DNA of 64,000 bases from Chitinispirillales bacterium ANBcel5 (lineage in GTDB: Bacteria > Fibrobacterota > Chitinivibrionia > Chitinivibrionales > Chitinispirillaceae), in contig JARUKZ010000017.1 of NCBI GenBank assembly GCA_029688955.1, forward strand, positions 1-64,000, read 5' to 3'. Below, in pieces: positions 7,630 through 17,000 of this stretch (the stretch's first letter is position 1; each line of letters starts with the position of its first letter). The position numbers and the translations under genes are program-made. The notes under the pieces are model-generated. The model had not been told where the DNA came from and made no database searches. It was given only the letters and a program-made list of their open reading frames with translations.

Positions 7630-10605
7630 TTAAACAATTCCCTTTTCCTTATTCCAGCTCAACAGTTCAAGTATTTCATCACGTGAAAATGACTTAACCA
7701 CATCAGGGGAATCTTCACTTACCGCCATACTGGCCAGCTCTTTTTTTCTGGAAATTATCCTATCAATCTTCTCTTCCAACGTATCTTCCGTAATAAGTCT
7801 GAAAACCTGAACCCCTCGCTTCTGACCTATCCGGTGGACCCGGTCTGTTGCCTGATCCTCTGCGGCTGAATTCCACCATCGGTCGTAATGTATTACTACT
7901 GAAGCAGCTACAAGGTCGATCCCCACTCCGCCAGCTTTCAGTGAACCCACAAATACCCGACAACCCTCATCTTCATTGAACCGGTTTATCAGCCTGTCCC
8001 GATTTTTACTGGACCCGGTGAGTACAACGTGCCCAACACCAACGGTTTCAAGGTGTTGGCGAATGATCTCTATCATGCCCAGATACTGACTAAACACCAC
8101 CACCTTCTGCCCCGATCCAAGCGCTTCATCCATAATCTCGGTGAAAAGTTCCCACTTGCCGCTCTGATGATTCGCGTATCCATCGGGGTCTTTCAGTGCG
8201 AGGGCCGGATGATTACACACTTCCTTCAGGTGCTTAAGTAGCGAAAATACATGAAGATAGGGGACTGCCTTTTCCTTATCACCGATACTTTCAATGAGCT
8301 TTTCCCCCCGTTTTTCAAAAGCGTCTTTATACAGAGAATGCTGCTCATCGCTAAGCGAACAGATCCTGTTGTCTTCAATTTTGGGCGGCAGCTCAAGAAG
8401 CACACTTTCCTTTAAACGCCTTAATATAAAAGGAGTTATGGATATTCTTAGCAGCTCACGTGCTTTTAAATCTTTACCAACCTCTATGGGTTCAAGGAAC
8501 CTTTCACCAAAGGACCGGTCTGAGCCCAGGTACCCTGGAAGCACTATATCAAAGAGCCGTTTTAGATCGCTCAGTGAGTTTTCGACAGGGGTGCCGCTGA
8601 GCCCAAGTTTCATATTCGCCCTGAGTGCTTCAGCGGATTTACTCACAGCGGTCTGAGCATTCTTAAGTCGTTGTGCTTCATCGAAAACAGCCACTTCAAA
8701 GCTACTTTCGCAAAGGGTTTCACAGTCGGCACGCAGTACCCCGTAGGAGGTGATAACCAGTTGATTTTCATGGAAATCAAGCGTTGAGCGTCCACTGCCA
8801 TGGTAGACTGTACTCTTAAGCCCCGGGGCAAAGGTGGCACAGAGCCGCTGCCAGTGACCAATCACCGATACAGGGCATATCACTAAAACCGGTAACCTAT
8901 TGTTTCGCTGCTCTTTAAGGGCAGTGATAAACGCAAGGACCTGATGAGTTTTTCCAAGCCCCATATCATCACAGAGCAGACCTCCAAACCCGTTATCATA
9001 GAGAAAAAGCAGCCAGGCCAGCCCGTTTTCCTGATAGGGACGAAGTTTTGATGTAAATCCGGGCAGGGCACCACTTACATGCTGTGGTTTTCGAAACTGG
9101 GTAAGCGTTTCAAGCTTCAGGCGTAACTCCTTATCACCCTTTATGGTAACCCTGCAATCCTTGTTTCTGGAAACAAACTGCATCAATGCGGAATGCGGAA
9201 ACTGAAACCTGTTATCCCCCTCTTCTTTAAGGTCCTGAAAGGGGATAACCGCACAGATCCCTTCACTTTCACAATCAAAGAAGCCCTTGCTGGTTATGAA
9301 GAAACGACGTTTTTCCTTTCGGCAGCTCAGGAGCTCTTTGAGTGTAATTGCTGCCCCCGGGCTAAAGTAGGTAATCGATAACGTACACCACTGATCCCTT
9401 AGGTTGATCACTTCGATCTCAATCTCTTCTATCTCTTTAAAACATGGCAGGTTAGCCAGGCGCCCGAAGTCCGCGTCATGGGTTTCACTTTCGCTGGTAT
9501 CCACCGATGAAAAAAGGTCGTAATGGTTTGAAGAAGAACCACTTACCGATCCGGAGCTTAGGGAAAAAGCAGACGCGTGTTTTTCTAAAAAGGTTGAGAA
9601 GGTTTTCTGTTCTGTGGTGATTTTTTCTGACCAGCCCTGCGCAAGCAGGCCCAGGCCCGGCTGATCAAAATTGGTAAACCGCTGTTTGGAAGGAAGATAG
9701 ACCATTGAACCAAAAACATTTTCCGGTGAAAACAGCTCATAATCCTCCCTGGTATCAGAAAGCCGCACTGCAGGTTCGAAACTAACCTTGTCTGCTGATG
9801 GATAGGAGAGGTGAAAGAGAAACCGGGAAGTGGTTTTATCGATGGAAAATGGTAGTCGTTCAGGGTCGATCTTCTCAATCACTTGAAGCACTTCAGAAAC
9901 ACAGCTGCGAGGCACAGTGATTGTTAGCTGGCTTTGTCGGTTATCTTCCATGAAAAAGGTAATACAGAGCTCTTTTTGGATACTGATTTCCATGTCGATC
10001 GTTTTAGTTCCAATCTCACGGTAGAGATGGTATGCAGTGCGGAACCAGATACTTTCCTCTTCTGCCATACGGACTGTTTTGTGGCCGGCAGAAAGGAGCT
10101 GCTTCTCTCCTTCGGTGTAGACAAAGTCTTTGGTTTTGGAGAGGGGGGCAAGGCGATTGAGGGTGGTGACAGTATCATGCTCAAGCCCAAGTCTTTCCAG
10201 ATACCGGGTGGTTGATTCACCGGGGCTGCACTCTATGCAGATATCGGAGCCCTTTTTGCCGACCTTGATAGAATCATCGAAAGTGCTTGATTTGATACCG
10301 GTTAGCGGCTTTGGAGAGTGCCGTATCAGGGGCTTGAAAATCGAATATATATCGCTGTTTTGAAAGCTTTTGTGTGGCAGTTCCGGAGCGGTGGTCGCAA
10401 CCATCTGTTCAAAGAGTCGTTTAAGTTCCCGGGCATGAAAGCATGCAGCGTAGCTACCTCTTGAGCAGCGGCAGAAGAGTCTGGGTTTTTTATCCCGTGC
10501 GGAGGTAACGCTGAGCAGAGGAAGGTGGGTGTTGTGATCGTTTGATATCAGTATGAAGGAGTTTCTGAAAAATTCGACATTGGTTAGAGAAAAATTCTGC
10601 GGCAC
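7630..10605 (-). CDS. SWIM-domain SNF2/RapA-like helicase
   Basis: A 991-residue protein starting at GTG 10605 (GAGG 5 nt upstream). A SWIM zinc finger is visible near the N terminus (C45-x-C47 then C55-x-H57). The SNF2 ATPase follows: Walker A CDDMGLGKTHQ near residues 545-552, DEAQ box VFDEAQRLKN near 640, LSGTPVENS near 667, and the helicase C-terminal motif HRIGQKRGVQVF near 921. Family members are ATP-driven translocases acting on DNA or nucleoprotein; the SWIM finger is thought to bind DNA or protein. The gene is alone, intact and flanked by GC-rich repeats in opposite orientations. Its target is unknown; a housekeeping RapA-like role and a defence role are both possible. Confidence 0.88.
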   Translation of the reverse strand: MPQNFSLTNVEFFRNSFILISNDHNTHLPLLSVTSARDKKPRLFCRCSRGSYAACFHARELKRLFEQMVATTAPELPHKSFQNSDIYSIFKPLIRHSPKPLTGIKSSTFDDSIKVGKKGSDICIECSPGESTTRYLERLGLEHDTVTTLNRLAPLSKTKDFVYTEGEKQLLSAGHKTVRMAEEESIWFRTAYHLYREIGTKTIDMEISIQKELCITFFMEDNRQSQLTITVPRSCVSEVLQVIEKIDPERLPFSIDKTTSRFLFHLSYPSADKVSFEPAVRLSDTREDYELFSPENVFGSMVYLPSKQRFTNFDQPGLGLLAQGWSEKITTEQKTFSTFLEKHASAFSLSSGSVSGSSSNHYDLFSSVDTSESETHDADFGRLANLPCFKEIEEIEIEVINLRDQWCTLSITYFSPGAAITLKELLSCRKEKRRFFITSKGFFDCESEGICAVIPFQDLKEEGDNRFQFPHSALMQFVSRNKDCRVTIKGDKELRLKLETLTQFRKPQHVSGALPGFTSKLRPYQENGLAWLLFLYDNGFGGLLCDDMGLGKTHQVLAFITALKEQRNNRLPVLVICPVSVIGHWQRLCATFAPGLKSTVYHGSGRSTLDFHENQLVITSYGVLRADCETLCESSFEVAVFDEAQRLKNAQTAVSKSAEALRANMKLGLSGTPVENSLSDLKRLFDIVLPGYLGSDRSFGERFLEPIEVGKDLKARELLRISITPFILRRLKESVLLELPPKIEDNRICSLSDEQHSLYKDAFEKRGEKLIESIGDKEKAVPYLHVFSLLKHLKEVCNHPALALKDPDGYANHQSGKWELFTEIMDEALGSGQKVVVFSQYLGMIEIIRQHLETVGVGHVVLTGSSKNRDRLINRFNEDEGCRVFVGSLKAGGVGIDLVAASVVIHYDRWWNSAAEDQATDRVHRIGQKRGVQVFRLITEDTLEEKIDRIISRKKELASMAVSEDSPDVVKSFSRDEILELLSWNKEKGIV

Positions 10606-11036
10606 AATAACCTCGTTTTACCGGTTTTGAAAAATACCAATATAGATGCCTGTTGTGGTGATGGCAAGAGGGTGGTAAGGTGATGCACGGTTACATTTTC
10701 TTTTTCCTGCAATTAGTAATCTGTAATTAGTCATTAGTAATTATCGATTTGGGCGGCACCCTCGCGGACTCGGGTCGGCCTACCCATTCGGGCACAATGT
10801 TCTCCAGGCTCGTCGTACCTCCTCGGCCGAAGCTCGTAGTCGCGGAAGACCGCGCCGTCCTCGCTTTGTCTTCGGGGCTCACTGCCGTTCGCCCCTCACC
10901 TTCCGTCCTGCCTGCCGCGTAGGAGAGAGCATCCCTTGTGACCACTGAATTTTGTTTTTCTAATTTCCGTGCATTCCGTGTTTTCGGTGGTTGTAATTCT
11001 TAGGATTTTTTTAACCACTGAAGGCACGGAACACAC
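10606..11036. repeat. Non-coding repeat cluster beyond the SNF2 gene
   Basis: An AT-rich motif around AATTAGTAATCTGTAATTAG (10712-10745) recurs at 11638-11675. The segment 10785-10910 is an inverted relative of 7334-7455, best seen in the shared TGCCCGAATGGGTA and CGACGAGCCTG stretches. From about 10960 a reverse-oriented member of the CACGGAACACACGG family appears (compare 62971-63453). No gene is seen. Confidence 0.65.
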
Positions 11037-11178
11037 GGTGAGCACGGACTGGCCCTGACGTATACCGCGGCTTGATTTTCATCATCAGTTTTTTGCTTCC
11101 GTTGGTGTCCATGCTTGTCAGTGATCTTTTTTTTCCTGTGCCACCCAAACCTGCACCTCATCTAGGGTTTTACAACCC
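11037..11178 (-). pseudogene. Antisense-oriented fragment of a four-helix-bundle suffix gene
   Basis: The reverse complement aligns with about 22240-22385 of the intact four-helix-bundle gene, covering the region that encodes EVQVWVAQEKK and the start of its unusual insert. The two differ by scattered substitutions and small indels. Here the copy is broken at both ends and joined to a CACGGAACACACGG-type repeat. It must be a relic of a second copy of that gene. Confidence 0.75.
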
Positions 11179-11676
11179 GTAAAGGTGAAAATGACAGGTT
11201 TTCTATATAAGAAAAATAATAGAAGAAAACATTGCAACTTGTTACATGATTTTTGTAACCATTCGATTCCCGCTAAGGGTACGAGGATCGTTTCCTGGTT
11301 ACAGCGGAGTTGTCCTAGCCCTGAATGAACGTTGTTGATATCGACGGCAGGCTCTTAGATCCTTACCTATAATAACATAGCGTTTATTGGCTGCACTCTT
11401 TTATATTTCGTCCCTACGGGACGAGGACTGTTTTTCTGTGTTGAATATTCTATAACTATGCGGTCCCTACGGGACCAGGAAAACAAACTGCTGGTATAAG
11501 AGTTAGAGGTATGGTTGGAATAAGTGTTACTTGTTGTTTCAAGTGTAGGGGAATGAGAAAGACAATAAGAGCTAAGAAGTCCTAAGATGAACCTCTTTTT
11601 CCTGCTCAAGCTAATCAGGGTACGATACCTTTTGCCTTCAATTAGTAAATTGTAATTAGTCCTTAGTAATTATTAA
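11179..11676. repeat. Non-coding, two GTCCCTACGGGAC palindromes
   Basis: GTCCCTACGGGAC occurs at 11410-11422 (inside CGTCCCTACGGGACG) and at 11463-11475 (inside GGTCCCTACGGGACC): a conserved core with compensating flank changes, as in small mobile palindromes. The TTTTTCCTGCTCAA motif (about 11594) and the second AATTAGTAAATTG motif (11638) follow. No gene is supported. Confidence 0.6.
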
Positions 11677-13701
11677 CTATTGATTTCCCGAAGACTCGGG
11701 CCGTCCCCTACTCCCTGTTTTTTGAAAAGCATTGCTTTCTATGTATATCATTGATGGAAGTTTTCTTTTGTTGTTTGAGGGGTTAATCTTTCTACCATTG
11801 AGTAGGTAAAAGTTGTTATCAGGGGAATGAAAAATTCTATTATTCTCCAGATTTATTTGTAATTTGGATTGTTTATATCTTTTTGTTGCAGGGTTCAATC
11901 GCCTGTTACTATCTTCAACGCTAATGGTATGTGAATTAAGGTTTAGAGCACTAATGCCCCTATCAGTGCCAATCCAGAGTATAGTATCTTTGCTGATTGT
12001 TAAAGATGAAACGTAATTACCAGCAAGCCCCAAAGATCTGTCCAAAGTTTTCCAGGTTTCATTTTCCAGGTAGCTTAAGCCACTTGTTGTAGCTACCCAT
12101 ATTCTGTTGTATGTATCTACGCGTATATCTTGAATATTGTTACTCCCCAGTCCGTTATGAGTTGTATACCACACTTCGGAATCATTTTTACCTATATTTA
12201 CTAATCCATTATTTGTACCAATCCATAAACTACCAAGTGAATCCTGCGCAAGCATAGTAATCGTTGCAGGTTTGGAAAGAGTACGCTGTGTCCAAATGTT
12301 GTTACTGTAAAATGCGAGAGTGCCTTCATAACCACCGACCCACAAGGAAGAATCCTTTGTGACAAGTAGACTTGTCATGTTGTTAGACTGAAAACCCGGG
12401 TTTCTGTCTTCATAAAATTCCACACCATTATACTTTCCAACACCTCTGGAGGTAGCAAACCAAAGGCTATCGGATTTATCAAAAACCAGATCGTTCAATA
12501 TCCCACGACCGGAGTATTCGAAACCAGACAAACTGTTTCTCTCAAGAATTTGAACTCCCTGGGAGTTTAAAAACCATACCTCATCGTCTCTGCTGATCAT
12601 TCGTGTTGTTTGATTACTGATACTAGGCCCATACACAGTACTTTGCCATTTTTCATTTACGAATTGCCTGACGCCTTCAGGATCAAAATCCGCATAAGTC
12701 CAAACTGTGCCGGAGTTATCTGTATACAGAAACCGTATTGTATTACCGCGTGGTGCTTTGGATTCAATAATCGGGCTAATATTGCTGAAGGCCGGGTGAA
12801 TAAAGCTGCCCTCTAAATACCCTAAGAAAAAATCACCTCCAATTAGTGCTTCCGTTTTAGAGTGTGGTTGAACACTTTTAATATATCCTACGTCATTTCG
12901 ATACTGTAGAATTAATTGCCACTGATTCTGATCATAAACGTGGATACTATTTCTGTTATATGCCCATACATAGCCATCCTCGGAAACATTTAGATCTGTA
13001 ATTGGAACATTAAAAGAGCTATTAATCCAAGTTTCATTTTCGAGCCTGAAAATACCGGTGGAATAAGTTAAAAATATTCTGTTGAGGTTGTCAATAGCAA
13101 CGGAAAGAGGGGTGTTCCGAGGTTGGTCAATATTTCCGTAATAGCTACCGTCAGTATTATATTTTAAAATCCTGGAGTCGGTAACTACATAGATTTTTCC
13201 ATTATCATATCCAGAAGCAATGCCTCTTAGCGGGTCATTTGTCAGATCAACAGGTGTACTAATTGTTTCAAAACTGCCACCGCTGGTTCTTACCACACCA
13301 CCCAATCCGATAGCCCATATATTACCAGTATTATCTAAGGTAAAATCATAAACTCTATCAATAAGAGGATCAAGTTTTTCCCATTCTCCCTTATACTTGT
13401 ATGCAATTGCCCGGGGCCATGCTACCCATATCCGGTTTTGCTGATCCTTAAGGACTCTATTTACTTTATCACCAAAAAATGTGTTATCATCATTATATAT
13501 TGTTTTCTTTTTGGTTGAGCGATTGTACATAAAAAGACCGGTAGTATTGGTCCCAACCCAAAGTTCATCATCATCTAAATATGTTGTACTTACATCAAGG
13601 TAATTGATATAGTTTGTTATGTCTTGAGCAACTATTGGCAAGCCTAATAGAAGAAAAAAGAGTACCACGATTTTTTTCATACCAGTTACTACCCGATTCA
13701 T
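11677..13701 (-). CDS. Secreted two-component-regulator-propeller (Reg_prop) protein
   Basis: The signal peptide is MNRVVTGMKKIVVLFFLLLG followed by a cleavage region near IVAQ. Repeated propeller blades follow, each with a W-x-G-T/A-x-x-G signature (LWIGTNNGLVNIG, IWVATTSGLSYLE, LWIGTDRGISALN). Members with kinase or HTH domains are hybrid sensors; this one has neither, so it is only a periplasmic or surface propeller. The C terminus has YLLNGRKI then MIYIE, which resembles the last strands of a secretion/sorting domain. The final residues (GRPESSGNQ) read into GC-rich repeat DNA, so the original stop may have been lost. ATG at 13701 overlaps the stop of the upstream gene (ATGA), indicating coupled translation. 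Confidence 0.75.
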   Translation of the reverse strand: MNRVVTGMKKIVVLFFLLLGLPIVAQDITNYINYLDVSTTYLDDDELWVGTNTTGLFMYNRSTKKKTIYNDDNTFFGDKVNRVLKDQQNRIWVAWPRAIAYKYKGEWEKLDPLIDRVYDFTLDNTGNIWAIGLGGVVRTSGGSFETISTPVDLTNDPLRGIASGYDNGKIYVVTDSRILKYNTDGSYYGNIDQPRNTPLSVAIDNLNRIFLTYSTGIFRLENETWINSSFNVPITDLNVSEDGYVWAYNRNSIHVYDQNQWQLILQYRNDVGYIKSVQPHSKTEALIGGDFFLGYLEGSFIHPAFSNISPIIESKAPRGNTIRFLYTDNSGTVWTYADFDPEGVRQFVNEKWQSTVYGPSISNQTTRMISRDDEVWFLNSQGVQILERNSLSGFEYSGRGILNDLVFDKSDSLWFATSRGVGKYNGVEFYEDRNPGFQSNNMTSLLVTKDSSLWVGGYEGTLAFYSNNIWTQRTLSKPATITMLAQDSLGSLWIGTNNGLVNIGKNDSEVWYTTHNGLGSNNIQDIRVDTYNRIWVATTSGLSYLENETWKTLDRSLGLAGNYVSSLTISKDTILWIGTDRGISALNLNSHTISVEDSNRRLNPATKRYKQSKLQINLENNRIFHSPDNNFYLLNGRKINPSNNKRKLPSMIYIESNAFQKTGSRGRPESSGNQ

Positions 13702-14315
13702 TGTAAATGCAATCTTCTTTCCAGACCTTTGCGTTCTAAGTAGATTCTATTTGCAGTATTACTTTGTATCGCTCTGCCATTGAGCATTATTTTTGATCGG
13801 GAGCGGATAGTGTTAGTATAATCATTAGCTCTTAAGGGAGTATTGCTACGGCGCCTCGAATCAAAAACAGAAGTAGCGTCAACATTTTTAAACGCGATCT
13901 CTTTTTCAGTATAAGGAATAGCAAATAAGGTGGTTACCATGCTAGGGAAAAGATCTCCTCTAAACTTGTAACTGATAGTTATTGTGTCTTCATAGTCCTG
14001 GATTTTTTCTATATCTATATACCCCATCCCCAAAAAGACAAATACTATGACCTCAGTAAAATCCGGCCATTCTGTTAATGGCGTAACTATTGAATCATTT
14101 GGTCGAATTCGATCTACTATTTCTTGCAGTTCACTTCGATTCCTGATTATGTGATATCCGTTGTTTCCCATTACTCCTGGTTGTTCAAAAACGAGAATTG
14201 TATCATACCCAATATCCTGAGCCACTATTTGATTATGAATAGCTAAAACAGACACTATGGCCACAATGAGATAAAGTGCAGAATCTCTTTTTTTTGTGAA
14301 ATAATCGATGGACAT
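13698..14315 (-). CDS. Unknown small secreted protein, partner of the propeller gene
   Basis: A 205-residue protein starting at ATG 14315, preceded by a strong AAGGAGGT site 6 nt upstream. The N terminus has a hydrophobic segment (YLIVAIVSVLAI) and a likely signal cleavage near IVAQ. The middle contains FVFLGMGYIDIE and a possible SYKFRGDLFPS strand. Like its downstream partner it ends with LNGRAI followed by RIYLERK, so both may share a degenerate C-terminal targeting element. It overlaps the propeller gene by 4 nt, so the two products are made together. I do not recognise the family. Confidence 0.65.
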   Translation of the reverse strand: MSIDYFTKKRDSALYLIVAIVSVLAIHNQIVAQDIGYDTILVFEQPGVMGNNGYHIIRNRSELQEIVDRIRPNDSIVTPLTEWPDFTEVIVFVFLGMGYIDIEKIQDYEDTITISYKFRGDLFPSMVTTLFAIPYTEKEIAFKNVDATSVFDSRRRSNTPLRANDYTNTIRSRSKIMLNGRAIQSNTANRIYLERKGLERRLHLQ

Positions 14316-14482
14316 CGCAATACCTCCTTTTTTTTTTTGAAAGAATGGGACCATGAACCCTTAGAGCGGTACTATTTTAAGCTGTTACAAAAAAACAGTC
14401 TATCGTACGTAAAACCCAAACACCCAAAAAAGGCCAGTCCCCATTAGGACCAGCCCCTTACTACTCCCCAACGAAAAAGGTT

Positions 14483-15289
14483 CTATTCTACCCTGGTCAC
14501 TTTAAACTTCGTTCCGGTTACCAGGTCTTTTTCCAACTCCTCTGCCGACTCTTCAATATCTTCCTGTACATCCTCAGGTTTTCTGCGTGTGCTTGGCAGA
14601 TAGTGGATCGCGTAATTCGCGGCATGTTTCTCATCATCCCGAAATGTATAATTACCATGATCGATCACCTCTCTGGTGTGTATTCTCAAAAGGTGATAGG
14701 CCTTATCCCGCAACTCTCTTTGTTCGGTACGGGGCATGTTGCTCCTTCTGGCTTTTGCATAAAGAATATTGAGATCGTAGGCATATTTGGTAAGCTTGTC
14801 TAACTTATAGAAATCAAAATTCAACTCCTCCAGGCGGGGTGTCAGATTGCGGGCCACTACTGCAAGATCGTTAAAATCCTGAATAGTGTCGGCGTGTCTG
14901 TTTCCGTCCGCGATCTGGCGAAGCTGATTGATGGTGCTTTGGTCGTGACGGAAGTGAAAGCGTAAATAACCATACACATCATCGAAAAGCTTATTGGCTT
15001 CTTCAAGGCTCTCTTCCCAGGCGATACGGTCCTCAGCTCTGTCAAAATAGATAACCAGCCAGTTGGAACACAGTTCCCTGAGTGCTAAACTTAAGGAATA
15101 CATCATCTCGGCATGGTTCCAGTCCAGATGATCCTCTAGCAGCTTCTCCTTATCCTGTAATGCAAGATAATATAGATTAGTCGCTTCCATAGCGTAAAAT
15201 TTGGGCGGAATTCTATGTTTCTTTACTTCATCCAGGGGGACTTCTCTGATAACAGGAAGCATTTTTTCTAGTTTTTCCTGAAAAGGCAT
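14483..15289 (-). CDS. Unknown helical protein, paralogue 1 of a divergent pair
   Basis: About 268 residues from ATG 15289, which has AAGGAG 7 nt upstream. It is soluble, charged and helical, with FNDLAVVARNLTPRLEELNF near the middle and a very acidic C terminus (EDIEESAEELEKD). It is a distant paralogue of the divergent neighbour at 15548: both have a DLNDLAV/DFNDLAV segment, then KINFD/ELNFD, then an RRxxx-R-RD-Y-LL/KL helix. The family is unknown to me. The 258-bp gap between the two starts would hold both promoters, so the pair may be co-regulated. Confidence 0.65.
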   Translation of the reverse strand: MPFQEKLEKMLPVIREVPLDEVKKHRIPPKFYAMEATNLYYLALQDKEKLLEDHLDWNHAEMMYSLSLALRELCSNWLVIYFDRAEDRIAWEESLEEANKLFDDVYGYLRFHFRHDQSTINQLRQIADGNRHADTIQDFNDLAVVARNLTPRLEELNFDFYKLDKLTKYAYDLNILYAKARRSNMPRTEQRELRDKAYHLLRIHTREVIDHGNYTFRDDEKHAANYAIHYLPSTRRKPEDVQEDIEESAEELEKDLVTGTKFKVTRVE

Positions 15290-15547
15290 AACAAAACTCC
15301 TTTTGTTTATGTGTGAATTACCCGAAAGCATCGTACTGCCGGGCGGTTAATTAACCTTAGTGATAATGGGATATTTGGGCATAACTGATCGTAATATGTG
15401 TAAAACTTTTCTGGTATCCCAAAGGGTTAAATAAAAACTATATTCCTGTCTATATCAGAGTAAAGATATTTTTTATCTTTTTTTTTGCCTCCTGTTTTTC
15501 CCTGTAATATTTTATTGTTAACCCACTACTATAACAGGAGTGAATGT

Positions 15548-16342
15548 ATGAAGTCAAAAACAGAACTCGTTCCTATCAAAATGCCGGTTGCGGAACTATT
15601 ACAACAGGCATGTGATATGCATAAACACTGCTACACCGACCTTGAAGCTGTTAAGAATGTCGGGCTCGATATGACAATGGTAGACGCCATTCCTCAGCTT
15701 GTGTTGGATCTGTCCAAAGCTCATGGCGAGTGGATACGGGTGAAAATTGGTAGTGTATATGAAGGTAAAGAGCTTAAAAAGTACATTGCTGAGCTGTGTA
15801 AGTTTCGTACCGATCTTGCCCGCTCCATACGATTCGCGGCAAAGAAGTCCGGTTCTCATCTAAAAGTCCCCTACTACAAATCACGCAGTGGTTTTGAAGT
15901 GAGTCAGGACTTAAATGATCTTGCGGTGATGGGCCGACAGAAAAAGTGGATGCTTAAAAAGATTAATTTCGACATGTCGATTCTTGAAGAGGCGGTGGAG
16001 CACTCCTTTAACCTCACCGGGAAAATTATAAGGCGAAGGCAGAGTAAGCCCAAAAATTCAAAAGAGCGTAAAGCGCGTGATGAACTCTACTCTAAACTCT
16101 ATACAATAGTTCAGGAGATACGCGTGTGCGGTAAATTTGCCATGCGTAAGTCGAGACGGAGAAAACTCTACGCGAACTCTTACTGGCGTCGCCCCAAACC
16201 CGGAAGACCACCAAAAGTCGGTAAGCAAAAAACAGAGAAACGTGAGACCGTTAAAACTACTGTTATAACACGTGAGAAACCCACAGGTCACCCACCGGTG
16301 GAACCCAAAAACACAAACCCCGGCCCGCCACCGGATAGTTAA
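15548..16342 (+). CDS. Unknown helical protein, paralogue 2, basic C terminus
   Basis: About 264 residues from ATG 15548 (AGGAG 7 nt upstream). Residues 1-200 are helical and match the divergent paralogue at 14483 (QDLNDLAVMGRQ, KKINFDMSILEE). Unlike the acidic paralogue, its C-terminal 80 residues are Lys/Arg/Pro-rich (RKSRRRKLYANSYWRRPKPG and PPPDS at the end), suggesting nucleic-acid or envelope contact. The last codons run into the 21-bp-periodic array that follows, so its tail may itself derive from that array. Oppositely charged tails in a divergent pair hint that the two proteins could bind each other. Confidence 0.65.
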   Translation: MKSKTELVPIKMPVAELLQQACDMHKHCYTDLEAVKNVGLDMTMVDAIPQLVLDLSKAHGEWIRVKIGSVYEGKELKKYIAELCKFRTDLARSIRFAAKKSGSHLKVPYYKSRSGFEVSQDLNDLAVMGRQKKWMLKKINFDMSILEEAVEHSFNLTGKIIRRRQSKPKNSKERKARDELYSKLYTIVQEIRVCGKFAMRKSRRRKLYANSYWRRPKPGRPPKVGKQKTEKRETVKTTVITREKPTGHPPVEPKNTNPGPPPDS

Positions 16343-17000
16343 GACCCGCAAAACCGTTTCTTTACCCAAAACACTACCGTTTATAACTCCCTGCATTTAA
16401 GGGACCACAACACTTCTATACCCAATTGAGCAATGTGTACCCCGACAATGAGGTTTTTTCACCCCGCCAGGTAGTTTTCAACTCTTCTGAACCTGTTATT
16501 TTCTTCCACAGACCACTTTACATCACCCGTACAATAATTATTTAACCCCCCGAGCCAATTATCTGCCCCCATTTTGTAATTATTTCACCTCCTGAACCAT
16601 TTCTACCCACACAGGAAAACCGAAACGGTTACCGGGACAAACGAAACGGTTGTCGGGAGGAAGTAAACGTGTATCGGGAAGGTAGAAAACGCTATCGGTA
16701 GGATCGAAAACGACCCCGGTAACTATGAAACGGTAGTCGGGAAGGTTAAAACATGGATGTGGAAGGGTTACAGGGGTATGCGGAAGTGGTTGTGGAGTGT
16801 GCGGAAGCTCTCGTAGTAACTGCGGATCGTCGTCTTGCACTGGCAGCAAACGTCAAAACAGGCTTTGAACTATATCTTCCGGTTGTGGGAGCTCAGTCAA
16901 GATGCGGGTGAATGTAAATACAGCCGGTGTAATACATATTCTGGAAGGCACTGTCTCACTAAACTGTGCGATACTCTGTTTGAAACATAACGCGCAACCT
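16280..17000. repeat. Degenerate tandem array with 21-bp period
   Basis: Cutting the sequence every 21 bases aligns it with almost no gaps over about 650 bp. The best units (16620-16765) follow the pattern GAAACGGT-nnTCGGGA-GGnn, for example 16622, 16643, 16664, 16685, 16706 and 16727. Units on either side drift away gradually but keep spacing and partial positions (CCC-GA-CC types before, GCGGA types after). 21 bp is two helical turns, so equal sites would lie on one DNA face; it is also seven codons. It has no identical repeats or unique spacers, so it is not CRISPR. Confidence 0.75.

Noticed and set aside
16580..16849. Minus-strand open frame with a proline every seventh residue
   Set aside because: The periodicity follows from the 21-bp array and no ribosome site is visible; I keep the array as the signal rather than a gene.
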